Positions 42,938-52,392 of a stretch of DNA of 64,000 nucleotides are shown one piece after another. The DNA is from Avoscillospira_A sp052117125. GTDB lineage: Bacteria; Bacillota; Clostridia; Oscillospirales; Oscillospiraceae. Each line of letters opens with the position of its first letter. Within the stretch, counting starts at the first letter, position 1. The notes under the pieces were generated by a model that had not been told where the DNA came from, searched no databases, and was given only the letters and a program-made list of their open reading frames with translations. The translations under genes were made by a program, and so were the position numbers. Where the stretch lies: positions 61,729 through 125,728 of the forward strand of contig NZ_JBQKJT010000012.1 in the NCBI RefSeq assembly GCF_052117125.1, written 5' to 3'.

Positions 42938-43897
42938 CTAGAACGGAAATAACAATTTCTGATTGTCAGAATTGTACATATTGTCCTGTGTGATAATGAC
43001 GCAGGGGATTTCGGTAAAGGCGGGTACCGACTGGCCCCGGACCACCCGCGCCGCCTGTTCCACGGCGGCGTAGCCCATGTTGAAGGGCTGCTGGATGGTG
43101 ATGGACTGGATGACGCCCTGTTCCAGATATTGAATCTGCTGGCGGGAGTTGTCGCAGCCCACCACGGTGATCTGTCCGCCCAGTCCCTGCTCCGTCAGCA
43201 CCTGGGCCACGGCCAGATTGCAGACCTCGTTGGCGCAGACGAAGCCCCGCAGGTCCGGGTACTGTTCCAGCAGCTCCCGGGCGATGGCGGCGGCGTTGTC
43301 GAAGGTGTTCTCGCAGTCGTAGACGCCCACCACCTCCACGTCGGGGCAGTCTGCCAGGACGTCCAGGGCGCCGTCCACCCGGCGGATGCCCGAAGAGGAA
43401 TAGGAGCTGTGGGTCAGGATGGCCACGGGACCGCTGTCCAGATTTTCCAACAGCTGGGCGCCCAGGCTGCGGCCGATTTCATAGTTGTCGCTGGCGACAA
43501 AGGTGGTCCGGGCGTCGGTGTTCACGTCGGAGTCCATGGTGATGACGTCGATGCCGGCGGCCACGGCCTCCCGGGTGACGTCCACCAGCCGGTCATAGTC
43601 GGAGGCCACCAGAATGATGGCGTCGGGATGGGTGGCGATGACGTCCTCCATAACGGTGATCTGCTGGTCCACGGCCGATTCCGAGTCGGAGCCGGTGACG
43701 GTGACCTCCACCCCCAGCTCTTCCACGGCGCTGTCCACGCCGTCCATGACCTCGCCCCAGAATTCCGCCGTCTCCACGGTGGTTTTCAGCACCAGGGCAA
43801 TGCGGACCCGGTCCTCCTCGCTGCCGGTGAACCGGAAGGCCAGCAGGCACAGCAGGACGCAGAGGAGCAGACAGACGATGAGTTTACGATAGCGCAT
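42938..43897 (-). CDS. sugar-binding protein associated with the two-component system
   Basis: A 319-residue exported or membrane-anchored protein: one N-terminal hydrophobic segment (LIVCLLLCVLLCLLAFRFTG) with no clear lipobox, then a periplasmic-binding protein type 1 fold (VRIALVLKTTVETAEFWGEV, IITMDSDVN near the middle). It overlaps the sensor kinase gene by 14 bases, so it is probably the ligand detector for the kinase rather than the transporter's binding protein, which is encoded separately. Confidence 0.85.
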   Translation of the reverse strand: MRYRKLIVCLLLCVLLCLLAFRFTGSEEDRVRIALVLKTTVETAEFWGEVMDGVDSAVEELGVEVTVTGSDSESAVDQQITVMEDVIATHPDAIILVASDYDRLVDVTREAVAAGIDVITMDSDVNTDARTTFVASDNYEIGRSLGAQLLENLDSGPVAILTHSSYSSSGIRRVDGALDVLADCPDVEVVGVYDCENTFDNAAAIARELLEQYPDLRGFVCANEVCNLAVAQVLTEQGLGGQITVVGCDNSRQQIQYLEQGVIQSITIQQPFNMGYAAVEQAARVVRGQSVPAFTEIPCVIITQDNMYNSDNQKLLFPF

Positions 43898-45644
43898 GGT
43901 CGGGTTCCTCCGTTTCCTCCGTCAGCCGGGGCAGAATCAGCATGGCCGTGGTGCCACGGTCCGGTTCAGAAAAGAATTTCAGGCCGAACTGACTGCCGAA
44001 GTACATTTGCAGCCGTTCGTGGACGTTGTACACGCCGATTTTCGACGAGCCCTCGTCGCTTTCCTTGGGTTCCAGAATGTGGGCCAGCTGGTCCGGCGTC
44101 ATGCCCAGGCCGTCATCCTCCACAGTGATGATCAGCTGGTCCTCATCCAGCATGGAGGCGACCCGGATGGAACCGCCGTCCTCCTTGACCTTGATGCCGT
44201 GATAGATGGCGTTTTCCACCAGAGGCTGCAAGACCAGCTTTGGCAGACGGCAATCCAGGGTGTCCGGTTCCACGTCCAGCTTATAGCGGAGCTTCTCCCG
44301 GTAGCGCATTTTCTGAATGGTCAGATAGCTTTCCACATGGGAGACCTCCTCCCGCAGGGTGATGATATCCTCGCCCCGGCCGATGGAGGTCCGCAGCAGC
44401 TGGGCCAATGCCTGGGTCATCTCCACCACCTCTTCATTGCGTCCGGCGTGGCTCATCCAGATGATGGAATCCAACGTATTATAGAGGAAATGGGGCTTGA
44501 TCTGGGCTTGGAGCAAGGCCCATTCCGTCTCCCGCTTCTGTTCCTCCGTGCGCTTCTGCTCGGCCATCAAATCCTGAATGGTGCCGATCATGTGGTTAAA
44601 GGTGTCGCTGAGCTGGGTAACCTCGCTGCCGGAGCGGATATCGCTGCGGATGGTGAAGTCGCCGCCCTCCACCGAATGCATGATGGTGGTCAGCTTCCGC
44701 AGGGGGGTGGTGATGGCGCGGGAGATGAGAATGGACAGGACCAGGGCCGCTCCCACGGCCACGGCGTCAATGACAAGATACTGGCGGAACAGTTCCGACT
44801 GAGGTTCCTGAAGCTCCTCGGCGTAGGCCACGCCCATCACAGTCCAGCCGGTGGACTGGGAGCAGTGGGAGAAGTAGAGCCGCTGGCCCGATTCGTCGTC
44901 AATGGTCAGCGGTTGGCTGTCGTCCCGGCCGACGGCTTCCATGTGTTCCTGTAAGAGTCCGGCGTTGAGCAGCTTCTGTTTGGGATGCCAGAGGATGCCG
45001 CCGCTGCTGTCCACCAGGAAGAGATAACCCCGGTTGCCCAGGTCCACGCTGGCGCAGATATCGGTGATGATGTCATAACGCAGGTCCACCAGCAGGACGC
45101 CCAGGAGACTGCCCCGGCTGTCGGTGATGGCCTGGGACAGGGAGATGACCCAGGGGTATTGGCCCTCCACCAGATTTTCCACCCGGGAGGTGGAGATGTG
45201 GACCTGATCGGGTTGGGTCACCGCCGTCTGGAACCATCCGGCGTTCTGATAGGCGGCGTAGGGGTTGAGACGGTAGAATGGGTCATCGAAGAGCACCCGG
45301 CCGTCGGCGGCGGCCAGGGCGATGGCGAAAATCTCATCCCGGGTGGTGGCCGCGTGGCTCAGAATGGACGCAACGGCCTCCTGCTGGGACGAGTCCCGCA
45401 GATAGGCCGTCACAGCACTGTTGCGGACGATGAAATTGGACAGGTCCTTGAGGTAGTCCACATACATGTCCATCTGGGAGTTGACCTGGGAGATCAGTTG
45501 GTTGGTGTAGTCGGTGGCCACGCTTTGGAGCTGGCGGCGGTTGTTCTCGTAGGAGCGGGCGTTGATGAGCAGCGTCACGGCCATAATGAGGATGGTAAAG
45601 GCTGTGACCATGGCCGTGGTGATGCTGTAGCGTCGGTGCTTCAT
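43884..45644 (-). CDS. YesM-type sensor histidine kinase
   Basis: A 586-residue membrane kinase. An N-terminal helix (residues about 11-28) is followed by an external Cache-like domain to about 280, a second helix, a HAMP linker, and a kinase core. The phosphorylated histidine is in QIKPHFLYNTLDSI, and the ATP site contains LVENAIYHGIKVK and VEDDGLGM. It senses the sugar signal, probably with the binding protein encoded downstream, and phosphorylates the AraC-type regulator encoded upstream (4-base overlap). Confidence 0.92.
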   Translation of the reverse strand: MKHRRYSITTAMVTAFTILIMAVTLLINARSYENNRRQLQSVATDYTNQLISQVNSQMDMYVDYLKDLSNFIVRNSAVTAYLRDSSQQEAVASILSHAATTRDEIFAIALAAADGRVLFDDPFYRLNPYAAYQNAGWFQTAVTQPDQVHISTSRVENLVEGQYPWVISLSQAITDSRGSLLGVLLVDLRYDIITDICASVDLGNRGYLFLVDSSGGILWHPKQKLLNAGLLQEHMEAVGRDDSQPLTIDDESGQRLYFSHCSQSTGWTVMGVAYAEELQEPQSELFRQYLVIDAVAVGAALVLSILISRAITTPLRKLTTIMHSVEGGDFTIRSDIRSGSEVTQLSDTFNHMIGTIQDLMAEQKRTEEQKRETEWALLQAQIKPHFLYNTLDSIIWMSHAGRNEEVVEMTQALAQLLRTSIGRGEDIITLREEVSHVESYLTIQKMRYREKLRYKLDVEPDTLDCRLPKLVLQPLVENAIYHGIKVKEDGGSIRVASMLDEDQLIITVEDDGLGMTPDQLAHILEPKESDEGSSKIGVYNVHERLQMYFGSQFGLKFFSEPDRGTTAMLILPRLTEETEEPDHALS

Positions 45645-47206
45645 CGGCGTTCCTCCCGATACTCCCGGGGCGTTTTGCCCACGGTGCGTTTGAAGGCCAC
45701 AGAGAAATAGTGGGGGTCCGTGAAACCGATGCGGTCGGCAATTTCCTGAGTCCGCAGATTGGAGGTGGCCAGCAGCAGTTTGGCCTTTTCCATACGGACC
45801 GCCGTCAGATATTCGGTAAAGGTCTGGCCCGTCCGGGCCTTGAAGGCCGACGAAAAATAGCTTTTACTGACATTGAGCAAACTCAGCAGCTCTGTCAGAG
45901 AAAAAGCGCTGTCGTGGTAGTTCTGCTGAATGAGACCCATGGCCCGTTCCACGCAGAGCCGGGCCGGGTCCTCGTCTTCGGAGGTCCGGGCCGAACGCAG
46001 CAGAAAGGCGGTCAGTTGGGACAGTTCCCGTTCGGCCTGGTCCAGGGTCAGCCATTGCTCCGTGGGCGACAGGACGGGGGCGGCGCTGGCGCCGTCGGCG
46101 GGAATCAGGTCGGTCAGCAGGAATCGGAGCCGTTCCAGCAGGGGCAGACAGCTGTCCCGGTGGAGTTTGCGGCGGCGCAGTTCGTCGAACAGGGCCTGCA
46201 TCCGGCGGGTCGCCTCGTCGCCGTTGCCGTCGGCCAGAGCCTGGCGCAGGGGCTGGGTGGAGGGCAGGGGGTCCGCCTCGGTGACGGACCGTTCAGCGGC
46301 CCGGCACAGGTGATCCACCAGCAGCCGCTGGGGCTGGGTGAAGGCGTAGCCCAGAGCGTGGTGGGCTTCCCGGAAGGTTCGATGGAGACCGCCGGGGCCG
46401 GTGCAGCAGGAGCCGATACCCGTGGCGGCGGGGGCGCCGGTGAGCCGGGCCACGGCGTCGGACAGCATGACGGCGGCGTCGCGGCAGCGGCTGGTGACTT
46501 CCTCATCGCTGCGGCCGCCCACCAGCAGCACCGGGTAGACGTCCTCCACTACGGCGGCGGTGCAGTGGGGGAAACGGGTGGCTACGGACTGGGCCGCGTC
46601 CTGGAGGTGCTGGGACTGGGTGGCGGCTTCCAGATGGCCCTGGGGCTGGCAGAACACAGCGCCGTAGACGGCGCAGTTCAGCTGCAATCCGGCTTCCTCG
46701 GCGCTGCGGCGGACCTGATCGGCGGTAGGCTGCGTCCGCAGAATGGTGCGGAACAGGGCGCTTCGCAGGATGGTTTCGGCCTGATAGGCCCGGCTTTGCA
46801 GGGAGCGGAGATTGCTCCGCTTGCTGTTGCGGCTGTCCAGATCGGCGGAGAGTTTTTCCAGAATGGCGCAGAATTCCCGGGGTACGACAGGTTTCAGAAT
46901 AAAATCATGGACCCGCAGTTTGATGGCCTGTTGGGCATAGGAAAATTCACTGAATCCCGTGAGAATCACCACAAAGATAGACGGATAGTGCTCCTGCAGA
47001 TGGCGGGCCAGTTCCAGACCGTCCACGAAGGGCATACAGATATCCGTGACCACCACATCGGGCAATACGGAACCCATGCGTTCCAGCGCTTCACGGCCAT
47101 TTTCGCAGGCGCAGGCCATGGTGAAGCCGTAGCGTTCCCAGTCGATATTGTGAATCATGCTTTCGCGGACGATGGCCTCATCCTCTACCAGCATCAGTTT
47201 ATACAT
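45641..47206 (-). CDS. YesN-type response regulator with AraC DNA-binding domain
   Basis: A 521-residue regulator. Residues 1 to about 120 form a receiver domain with the phosphorylated D55 in DVVVTDICMP. A long middle region of about 280 residues has no named family. The last 100 residues form an AraC-type double helix-turn-helix (LSLLNVSKSYFSSAFKARTG, ADRIGFTDPHYFSVAFKRTV). It probably activates the sugar transporter genes on the same strand. GGCGGG is the only ribosome-binding-like site before the ATG at 47206. Confidence 0.92.
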   Translation of the reverse strand: MYKLMLVEDEAIVRESMIHNIDWERYGFTMACACENGREALERMGSVLPDVVVTDICMPFVDGLELARHLQEHYPSIFVVILTGFSEFSYAQQAIKLRVHDFILKPVVPREFCAILEKLSADLDSRNSKRSNLRSLQSRAYQAETILRSALFRTILRTQPTADQVRRSAEEAGLQLNCAVYGAVFCQPQGHLEAATQSQHLQDAAQSVATRFPHCTAAVVEDVYPVLLVGGRSDEEVTSRCRDAAVMLSDAVARLTGAPAATGIGSCCTGPGGLHRTFREAHHALGYAFTQPQRLLVDHLCRAAERSVTEADPLPSTQPLRQALADGNGDEATRRMQALFDELRRRKLHRDSCLPLLERLRFLLTDLIPADGASAAPVLSPTEQWLTLDQAERELSQLTAFLLRSARTSEDEDPARLCVERAMGLIQQNYHDSAFSLTELLSLLNVSKSYFSSAFKARTGQTFTEYLTAVRMEKAKLLLATSNLRTQEIADRIGFTDPHYFSVAFKRTVGKTPREYREERR

Positions 47207-47240
47207 AGACAGCCCGCCTCCTGTGGGTCGTATTGGTTCG

Positions 47241-47269
47241 ATTATACTGTATTGTGGGAAAAAATGCAA
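47241..47269 (-). promoter_or_regulatory. promoter of the two-component/sugar-binding operon
   Basis: On the minus strand TTGCAT (47264-47269), 17 bases, TATAAT (47241-47246). Confidence 0.7.
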
Positions 47270-47301
47270 AACCTATCAACAGGGCCTCCCGAACAGTAAT
47301 C

Positions 47302-47864
47302 AAAAGTTTTACTCGATTTTTTTCAAAAAATCGCAGGGGTCCAGGGGGCAGCGCCCCCGGTCGCGCCTCGCAAGGCGCGAAACACCCGCCCCGCGCACGG
47401 GGCGAAACTCCCTGTCGTCCACAGCGCCATCCGCAGATGGCGCAACCCCCGGCCGTAGGCCATGGTCCCCGCCGCCGCCCCTGCGGGGTGGACGGCGGGG
47501 GGCATCTGCTAACTTACGAACAACAATGCACTTCCTACAAAGGATGTAGGGTGGGACCTGCGTCTCCCACCGCCGGTGCGGTGTTCAACGGTACCCGGTA
47601 CCGCAAGAAGGCCGCCGTCCGCCACCCCGTGATGGGGTGGGGACGGCGGCCTTACGGCTTCGCCGTGGGGATTGCGCCATCTGCGGATGGCGCTTTGGGA
47701 CGATTGGGGATTTCGCGCCGTGCGCGGCGCGGGTGTTTCGCCCGCTGCGGCGGGCGGGTATTTCGCCCGTTGCGACGGGCGGGAGTTTCGCCCCGTGCGC
47801 GGGGCGACCAGAGGCGCTGCCTCTGGACTCCGCGATTTTTTGAAAAAAATCGAGTAAAACTTTT
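47302..47864. repeat. full-length modular hairpin repeat with terminal inverted repeats (copy 5)
   Basis: Begins AAAAGTTTTACTCG and ends CGAGTAAAACTTTT. The right half carries three consecutive CG-rich units in a row: CGCGCCGTGCGCGGCGCG, CGCCCGCTGCGGCGGGCG and CGCCCGTTGCGACGGGCG, then CGCCCCGTGCGCGGGGCG, CCAGAGGCGCTGCCTCTGG and the terminal hairpin. The left half carries CCAGGGGGCAGCGCCCCCGG and GCGCCATCCGCAGATGGCGC. The centre (about 47510-47605) is not shared with the other copies. It lies between xdhC and the response-regulator gene. No coding gene is supported. Confidence 0.85.
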
Positions 47865-47876
47865 AATTTTGGGTGC

Positions 47877-48374
47877 TTACTCGGTGGGGAGCTCTTTGCC
47901 GAGGCGGCGGTACATGGTCTTCTTGACCGCCCGCAGGATATTCTGATATCCCGTGCAGCGGCACAGATGACCCGACAGCAGCTTCCGCAACTCCTCGTCG
48001 CTGTACAGCTTACCGCTCTCGAGAATCTCCACCGCCGTCATAATAAAGCCCGGCGTGCAGAAGCCGCACTGAATGGCCGCTTCATCCACAAAGGCCTGTT
48101 GAATGTCGCTCAGCTCGCCGTTGGGTCCCAACAGACTTTCCAGCGTCCGGACGTGCTTGCCGTCCACCCACACCGCCAGATAGATGCAGGAGTTGAAGCA
48201 CTCGCCGTCAATGATGACGTTGCACGCGCCGCATTCGCCCACCTCGCAGCCCTTCTTCACCGAGGTCATCCGGTAGTCGTTGCGCAGCACGTCCGTCAAA
48301 GACGCCCGCACATCCACCATGGTTTCCACGTCCTTGCCGTTGAGGTTCCAGTGGATCAGCTTATATTGTGCCAT
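47877..48374 (-). CDS. xdhC: molybdenum hydroxylase iron-sulfur subunit (XdhC-type)
   Basis: A 165-residue subunit carrying two [2Fe-2S] clusters: KKGCEVGECGACNV with a later CFNSC, and IQCGFCTPG with CRCTG. It passes electrons from the molybdenum site to the FAD subunit of a xanthine dehydrogenase-like enzyme. Its start overlaps the stop of the FAD-subunit gene by one base. The stop is followed after 12 bases by a full-length repeat element. Confidence 0.92.
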   Translation of the reverse strand: MAQYKLIHWNLNGKDVETMVDVRASLTDVLRNDYRMTSVKKGCEVGECGACNVIIDGECFNSCIYLAVWVDGKHVRTLESLLGPNGELSDIQQAFVDEAAIQCGFCTPGFIMTAVEILESGKLYSDEELRKLLSGHLCRCTGYQNILRAVKKTMYRRLGKELPTE

Positions 48375-49255
48375 TACAACGCACCTCCCGCCAGTTCAAT
48401 GGATTTCTGCAATGCCCGCTTGGCCAATTCCACCGCGATGTGCTGCCGGAAGGCTTTGGAGGCGCGCCAGCTGTCTCTGGGGTTGATGTCCTCCAGAACC
48501 GCCTTGGAGAACGTCTCCAGAGCGTCCGGAGAGACGGCCTTGCCGCGGGCGGCAGCTTCCGCCGTGGGGCACCGCATGGGCACCGGACCCGCCACGCCGT
48601 AGGCAATGCGCACATCCTCCATGGTCTTCTTGTCGGCGGACAGCTTCACATTGACCGAGCAGCCCGTGGTGGCAATGTCCATGGCGTTGCGCATGGCGTA
48701 CTTGATATAGTGGCCCTGGTAGCCTTCGTAGGCCGCCTTGGGAATCAAAAGGGCCGTCTGAATCTCGTCGGGGTGCAAATCCACCACACCGGCCTTGATA
48801 TAGAAGTCCCGGATGGGCAGACGGCGGACGCCGTCCTTGCCGGTCAGCTCCACAATGGCGTCCCAGGCCAGCAGGGTAGAGGCGGAATCGGCGGAGGTGA
48901 CGCCGTTGCAGGTGTTGCCGCCGATGGTGCCGATGTTGCGGATTTGGGGGCCGCCCACCTGGTCCACGGCCTCGCCCAGGACGTTGATGTGGGCCTGGAT
49001 GATGGGACTCTGGGTGATGTGGGAAAAGCTGGTAAGAGAGCCGATGCGGATGGTGCCGTCGTCCTCCAGCGTCACGCCTCGAAGGGCGTCGATGCCGTAA
49101 ATGCTGAGGAGTTCACAGCCTGCCAGCTTGCCCTCGCGCATTTTAATGAGCACGTCGGAGCCGCCGGCGATGATGTGGGCGTCCGGGTGCTCCAGCCGCA
49201 AGGCTACGGCCTGCTCCACGGTTTGGGCTTCGTAGAGCGCTTTAATATCGTACAT
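48374..49255 (-). CDS. xdhB: molybdenum hydroxylase FAD subunit (XdhB-type)
   Basis: A 293-residue FAD-binding protein of the CO dehydrogenase M/xanthine dehydrogenase B family. The N-terminal FAD loop is IIAGGSDVLIKMR, and NIGTIGGNTCNGVTSADSA is the second flavin motif. It accepts electrons from the iron-sulfur subunit and reduces NAD or another acceptor. It lies between the molybdenum-subunit gene (15 bases away) and xdhC. Confidence 0.92.
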   Translation of the reverse strand: MYDIKALYEAQTVEQAVALRLEHPDAHIIAGGSDVLIKMREGKLAGCELLSIYGIDALRGVTLEDDGTIRIGSLTSFSHITQSPIIQAHINVLGEAVDQVGGPQIRNIGTIGGNTCNGVTSADSASTLLAWDAIVELTGKDGVRRLPIRDFYIKAGVVDLHPDEIQTALLIPKAAYEGYQGHYIKYAMRNAMDIATTGCSVNVKLSADKKTMEDVRIAYGVAGPVPMRCPTAEAAARGKAVSPDALETFSKAVLEDINPRDSWRASKAFRQHIAVELAKRALQKSIELAGGAL

Positions 49256-49270
49256 GTGCAGGGGCCTCCT

Positions 49271-51553
49271 TTACAGCAGACCGGCTTCGGTGAAGCGGTC
49301 AAAGAGAATGTGGGGCGTCACCGGAGCGCGGTCCACGGCCACGCCGGTGGCGTTGAGGATGGCGTTGCGGATGGCCGGCGCACCGGAGCAGGCCGGGGGT
49401 TCGCCCAGGGCCTTCGTGCCGTAGGGGCTGGTCGGCTCGGCGTTCTCCACGAAGTCCACCGTCAGGTCGGGATGGTCCATAAAGGTGGACAGCTTGTAGT
49501 CCAGCAGATTGTTGTTGAGCGCCCGGCCCGTCTTGGGGTCAAACTTCAACTCCTCGCTGAGACCGTAGCCGATGGCCATGGACATACCGCCGTGGACCTG
49601 GGCCTCGGCCAGCTGCGGGTTGATGAGGGTGCCGCAGTCGTGGACATTGACCAGGTTCAGGAGCTTGACCTTGCACAGGGGGATATCCACTTCTACCTCG
49701 GCAAAGCTGCATCCGAAGGAATAGGCGTTGTTCTTGATCTGGTAGGTGCTCTCGGCGGTGAGATGCTCGCTGTGCTCCAGGGAGTACAGGGCCTCCGTGG
49801 CCAGCTCGCCCAGAGTCATCAGCTCCCGGCCGTCGGAGGTCCGGACGATCTTCCCGTCCCGGATATCCAAAAGGGACACGTCCTGGCGGGTCAGCTCCTT
49901 GGCGTAGCGGAGAATCCGTTCCTTGAGCAGGGTGGCCGTCTGCTTGATGGCAAAACCGCCGATGTACGTCTGACGGGACGCATATGCGCCGGTACCGAAG
50001 GGGGTCACGTCGGTATCCTGGGTGGAAACCGGGTGGACGTCCTCCACGGGGATACCCAGAGCTTCGGCGGCCATCTGGGCAAAGGCCGTGTCGCAGCCCT
50101 GGCCGATCTCCGTTTCACCGGTCTGCATCTGAATGGAGCCGTCCTGGTTCAGCACCATGCGGCAGGAGCTGGACTCCAGGGAGATGGGCCACACGGCGGT
50201 GTTGTACCAGAAGAGGGCCATGCCCACACCCCGGCGAACGGGGCCGGTCTGGTTGGCATATTCCTTCTGCTTGCGGCGGAAATCCGACAGGATCAGGCCC
50301 TTGTCCATGACCTGATTGAAGGTGTCGTAGTAGTTCTCGTTCTTGGAGAAGCCGTCCACATAGCCCTGGGGCATGACGTGGGAGCGGCGGAAGTCCACGG
50401 GGTCGGCTCCAATGGCCTTGCACACGTCGTCAATGTGGGCTTCGCCTGCAAACATGGCCTGGGGGATGCCGTAGCCGCGCATGGCGCCGGCGGCGGGCCG
50501 GTTGGTGTAGACGGTGTAGGAATCACATTCCACGTTGTCGCAGGGGTACAGCTGGGGGAAGGCGTTCATGCCCTTGGCAGTGACGCCGTGGCCGTGGGAG
50601 GCGTAAGCGCCCTGATTGGAGAAGCACTCCAGCTTGCGGGCGGCAAAGGTGCCGTCGGGCCGCACCCAGGAGATGATGTGGGAACGGATGGCGTGGCGGA
50701 CGCGGTTGGAGACGAAGGTCTCTTCGCGGGAACAGTCGATCTTGACGAGCCGGCCGCCCAGCATATAGGACAGCCAGGCGCAAAGCGGCTCATACAGGGC
50801 GTCCTGCTTGTTGCCGAAGCCGCCGCCGATGTAGGGTTTGACGATGCGGACCTTGCCCCAGGGGATATTCAGCGCCTGACCGACGACGCGGCGGACGATG
50901 TGAGGAATCTGGGTGGAGGAGGTGACAATGATGCGGCCCGCCTCCATCTGGGCGTAACAGACGTGGTTTTCGATGTGACAGTGCTGGACTGTGGGGGTGT
51001 CGTACCAGCCCTCGACCTTGATGAGGCCCGGTTCCTGGATGGCCGTTTCATAGTCGCCCTTGCGGACGCTGGAGTGGCCCAGGATGTTGCCGGGGAACTT
51101 CTCCTGAATCTGGGGAGCGTCGGGTTTCATGGCCTCCTGCGCGTCCAGAACAAAGGGGAGTTCCTCATATTCCACCCGGATGGCCCGTTCAGCCTGAGCG
51201 GCGGCCACCTCGTTTTCGGCCACCACCACACAGACGTCGTCGCCGTAGTAGCGGACGTGGCGGTTCAGCAGCAGCCGGTCGGCCACGTCCTGATGATGGG
51301 GGTCCGTGGACCAGGGGTGGCCTGCAGTGGGGAAGGGGACATCGGGAACGTCGAAGCAGGTAAAGACCTTCACCACACCGGGGATGGCTTCGGCGGCGGC
51401 GGTATCGACAGACTTGACAAAGCCGTGGGCGATCTCGGAATGTTTGATCCGGGCCACCAGCGCCGATTTGTCGCACAGATCGTCGGTGTACTTGGCGCGG
51501 CCGGTGGCCTTGTCGTAGGCATCGACGCGGGTGACAGATTTGCCTACTACCAT
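49271..51553 (-). CDS. xdhA: molybdenum hydroxylase catalytic subunit (XdhA-type)
   Basis: A 760-residue subunit binding molybdopterin. It contains the usual YTDDLCDKSALVARI opening, VKPYIGGGFGNKQDALYEP, RPAAGAMRGYGIPQAMFAGE and a C-terminal KALGEPPACSGAPAIRNAI with the glutamate expected at the active site (GEP). It probably hydroxylates xanthine, hypoxanthine or another N-heterocycle. The gene order molybdenum-FAD-FeS (xdhA-B-C) is that of E. coli xdhABC. The substrate cannot be fixed by eye. Confidence 0.92.
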   Translation of the reverse strand: MVVGKSVTRVDAYDKATGRAKYTDDLCDKSALVARIKHSEIAHGFVKSVDTAAAEAIPGVVKVFTCFDVPDVPFPTAGHPWSTDPHHQDVADRLLLNRHVRYYGDDVCVVVAENEVAAAQAERAIRVEYEELPFVLDAQEAMKPDAPQIQEKFPGNILGHSSVRKGDYETAIQEPGLIKVEGWYDTPTVQHCHIENHVCYAQMEAGRIIVTSSTQIPHIVRRVVGQALNIPWGKVRIVKPYIGGGFGNKQDALYEPLCAWLSYMLGGRLVKIDCSREETFVSNRVRHAIRSHIISWVRPDGTFAARKLECFSNQGAYASHGHGVTAKGMNAFPQLYPCDNVECDSYTVYTNRPAAGAMRGYGIPQAMFAGEAHIDDVCKAIGADPVDFRRSHVMPQGYVDGFSKNENYYDTFNQVMDKGLILSDFRRKQKEYANQTGPVRRGVGMALFWYNTAVWPISLESSSCRMVLNQDGSIQMQTGETEIGQGCDTAFAQMAAEALGIPVEDVHPVSTQDTDVTPFGTGAYASRQTYIGGFAIKQTATLLKERILRYAKELTRQDVSLLDIRDGKIVRTSDGRELMTLGELATEALYSLEHSEHLTAESTYQIKNNAYSFGCSFAEVEVDIPLCKVKLLNLVNVHDCGTLINPQLAEAQVHGGMSMAIGYGLSEELKFDPKTGRALNNNLLDYKLSTFMDHPDLTVDFVENAEPTSPYGTKALGEPPACSGAPAIRNAILNATGVAVDRAPVTPHILFDRFTEAGLL

Positions 51554-51586
51554 GGGTTAGCCCTCCTTATTGAATCATTGTAGAAA

Positions 51587-51691
51587 GGCAGCGCCGCACA
51601 ATGGTGCCGACGGACCGGGGCGGTCCACTTGTCAAATTGTGCGGCGCTGCCTAAAAAGTGACGGGGTTTGACTTCTGTATTAGAAATTATA
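51587..51691 (-). promoter_or_regulatory. xdhA leader with long inverted repeat and -10 element
   Basis: GGCAGCGCCGCACAAT (51587-51602) pairs perfectly with ATTGTGCGGCGCTGCC (51636-51651) around 33 bases that contain a smaller GGACC/GGTCC hairpin. It lies between xdhA and a TATAAT box on the minus strand (51686-51691), so it would be in the 5' leader of xdhABC. A matching -35 is poor. The fold could be an RNA switch or attenuator; I do not recognise the class. Confidence 0.5.
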
Positions 51692-51756
51692 TCATAGTTT
51701 TGAAAGAGAAAAAAGGCATAGGGTAATATTTTCAAAAGAATAATGGTCTGCTGCGG

Positions 51757-51785
51757 TTGCGGCAGCCGGTTTTTTTGGATATACT
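51757..51785 (+). promoter_or_regulatory. promoter of the MocA-like gene
   Basis: TTGCGG (51757-51762), 17 bases, TATACT (51780-51785). Confidence 0.6.
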
Positions 51786-51807
51786 ACGGAAAAAAGGAGG
51801 CGGTGTT

Positions 51808-52392
51808 GTGGAACACTTGCGTGTGGGCTGTCTGCTGATGGCGGCGGGCAGCGGCAGCCGGTTCGGCGGCCGCAAATTGCAGGCGGAGCTGGATGGAAAG
51901 ACGCTGCTGGAGCGGGCATTGGAGACGATTCCCGACGGGGTTTTTGCAAAAATCGTGGTGGTGACTTCGCCGGAGCTGGCCGATCATATCGCAGGATATC
52001 CGGCGGAGGTCTGTGTCAACGACCGGCCGGAGGAGGGTTTGAGCCGCACGGTCCGTCTGGGGACGGAACGGCTGATGGATTGTGACGGCATTTTGTATCT
52101 GGTCAGTGACCAGCCCTTGCTGGTACCCAGTACGGTGGGCCGGGTTGTGTCGGCGTGGCGGCAGCAGCCGGATCGTATCGCCGCCGCCTGTCACGGCGGA
52201 CGGCGGGGGAATCCGTGCTTGTTTCCTAAAAAACTGTATGGAGAATTGTGCAGCTTGACGGGAGATACCGGCGGCAGCGCCGTCATCAAGGCACACGCGG
52301 AGCTGCTGTTGCCGGTGGAAACCGACGAGCGGGAGTTGACGGACGTGGATACGCCGGAGACGCTGCGCGTCCTGCAACAGGAAAATAGTTAA
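51808..52392 (+). CDS. MocA-like molybdenum cofactor cytidylyltransferase
   Basis: A 194-residue NTP-transferase. It opens GCLLMAAGSGSRFGGRKLQA, the nucleotide-binding loop of the MocA/YgfJ family, followed by LVSDQPLL and GRRGNPCLFP. It would attach CMP to molybdopterin, giving the dinucleotide form used by xanthine dehydrogenase-type enzymes, which fits the two molybdenum hydroxylase loci on either side. The start is a GTG at 51808 after AAAGGAGG. Its stop codon overlaps the first bases of a repeat element. Confidence 0.85.
   Translation: MEHLRVGCLLMAAGSGSRFGGRKLQAELDGKTLLERALETIPDGVFAKIVVVTSPELADHIAGYPAEVCVNDRPEEGLSRTVRLGTERLMDCDGILYLVSDQPLLVPSTVGRVVSAWRQQPDRIAAACHGGRRGNPCLFPKKLYGELCSLTGDTGGSAVIKAHAELLLPVETDERELTDVDTPETLRVLQQENS

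Noticed and set aside
47690..47812. Tandem CG-rich units looking like a short CRISPR array
   Set aside because: The units are themselves palindromes with differing stems and no unique spacers of constant length, and no cas genes are present.
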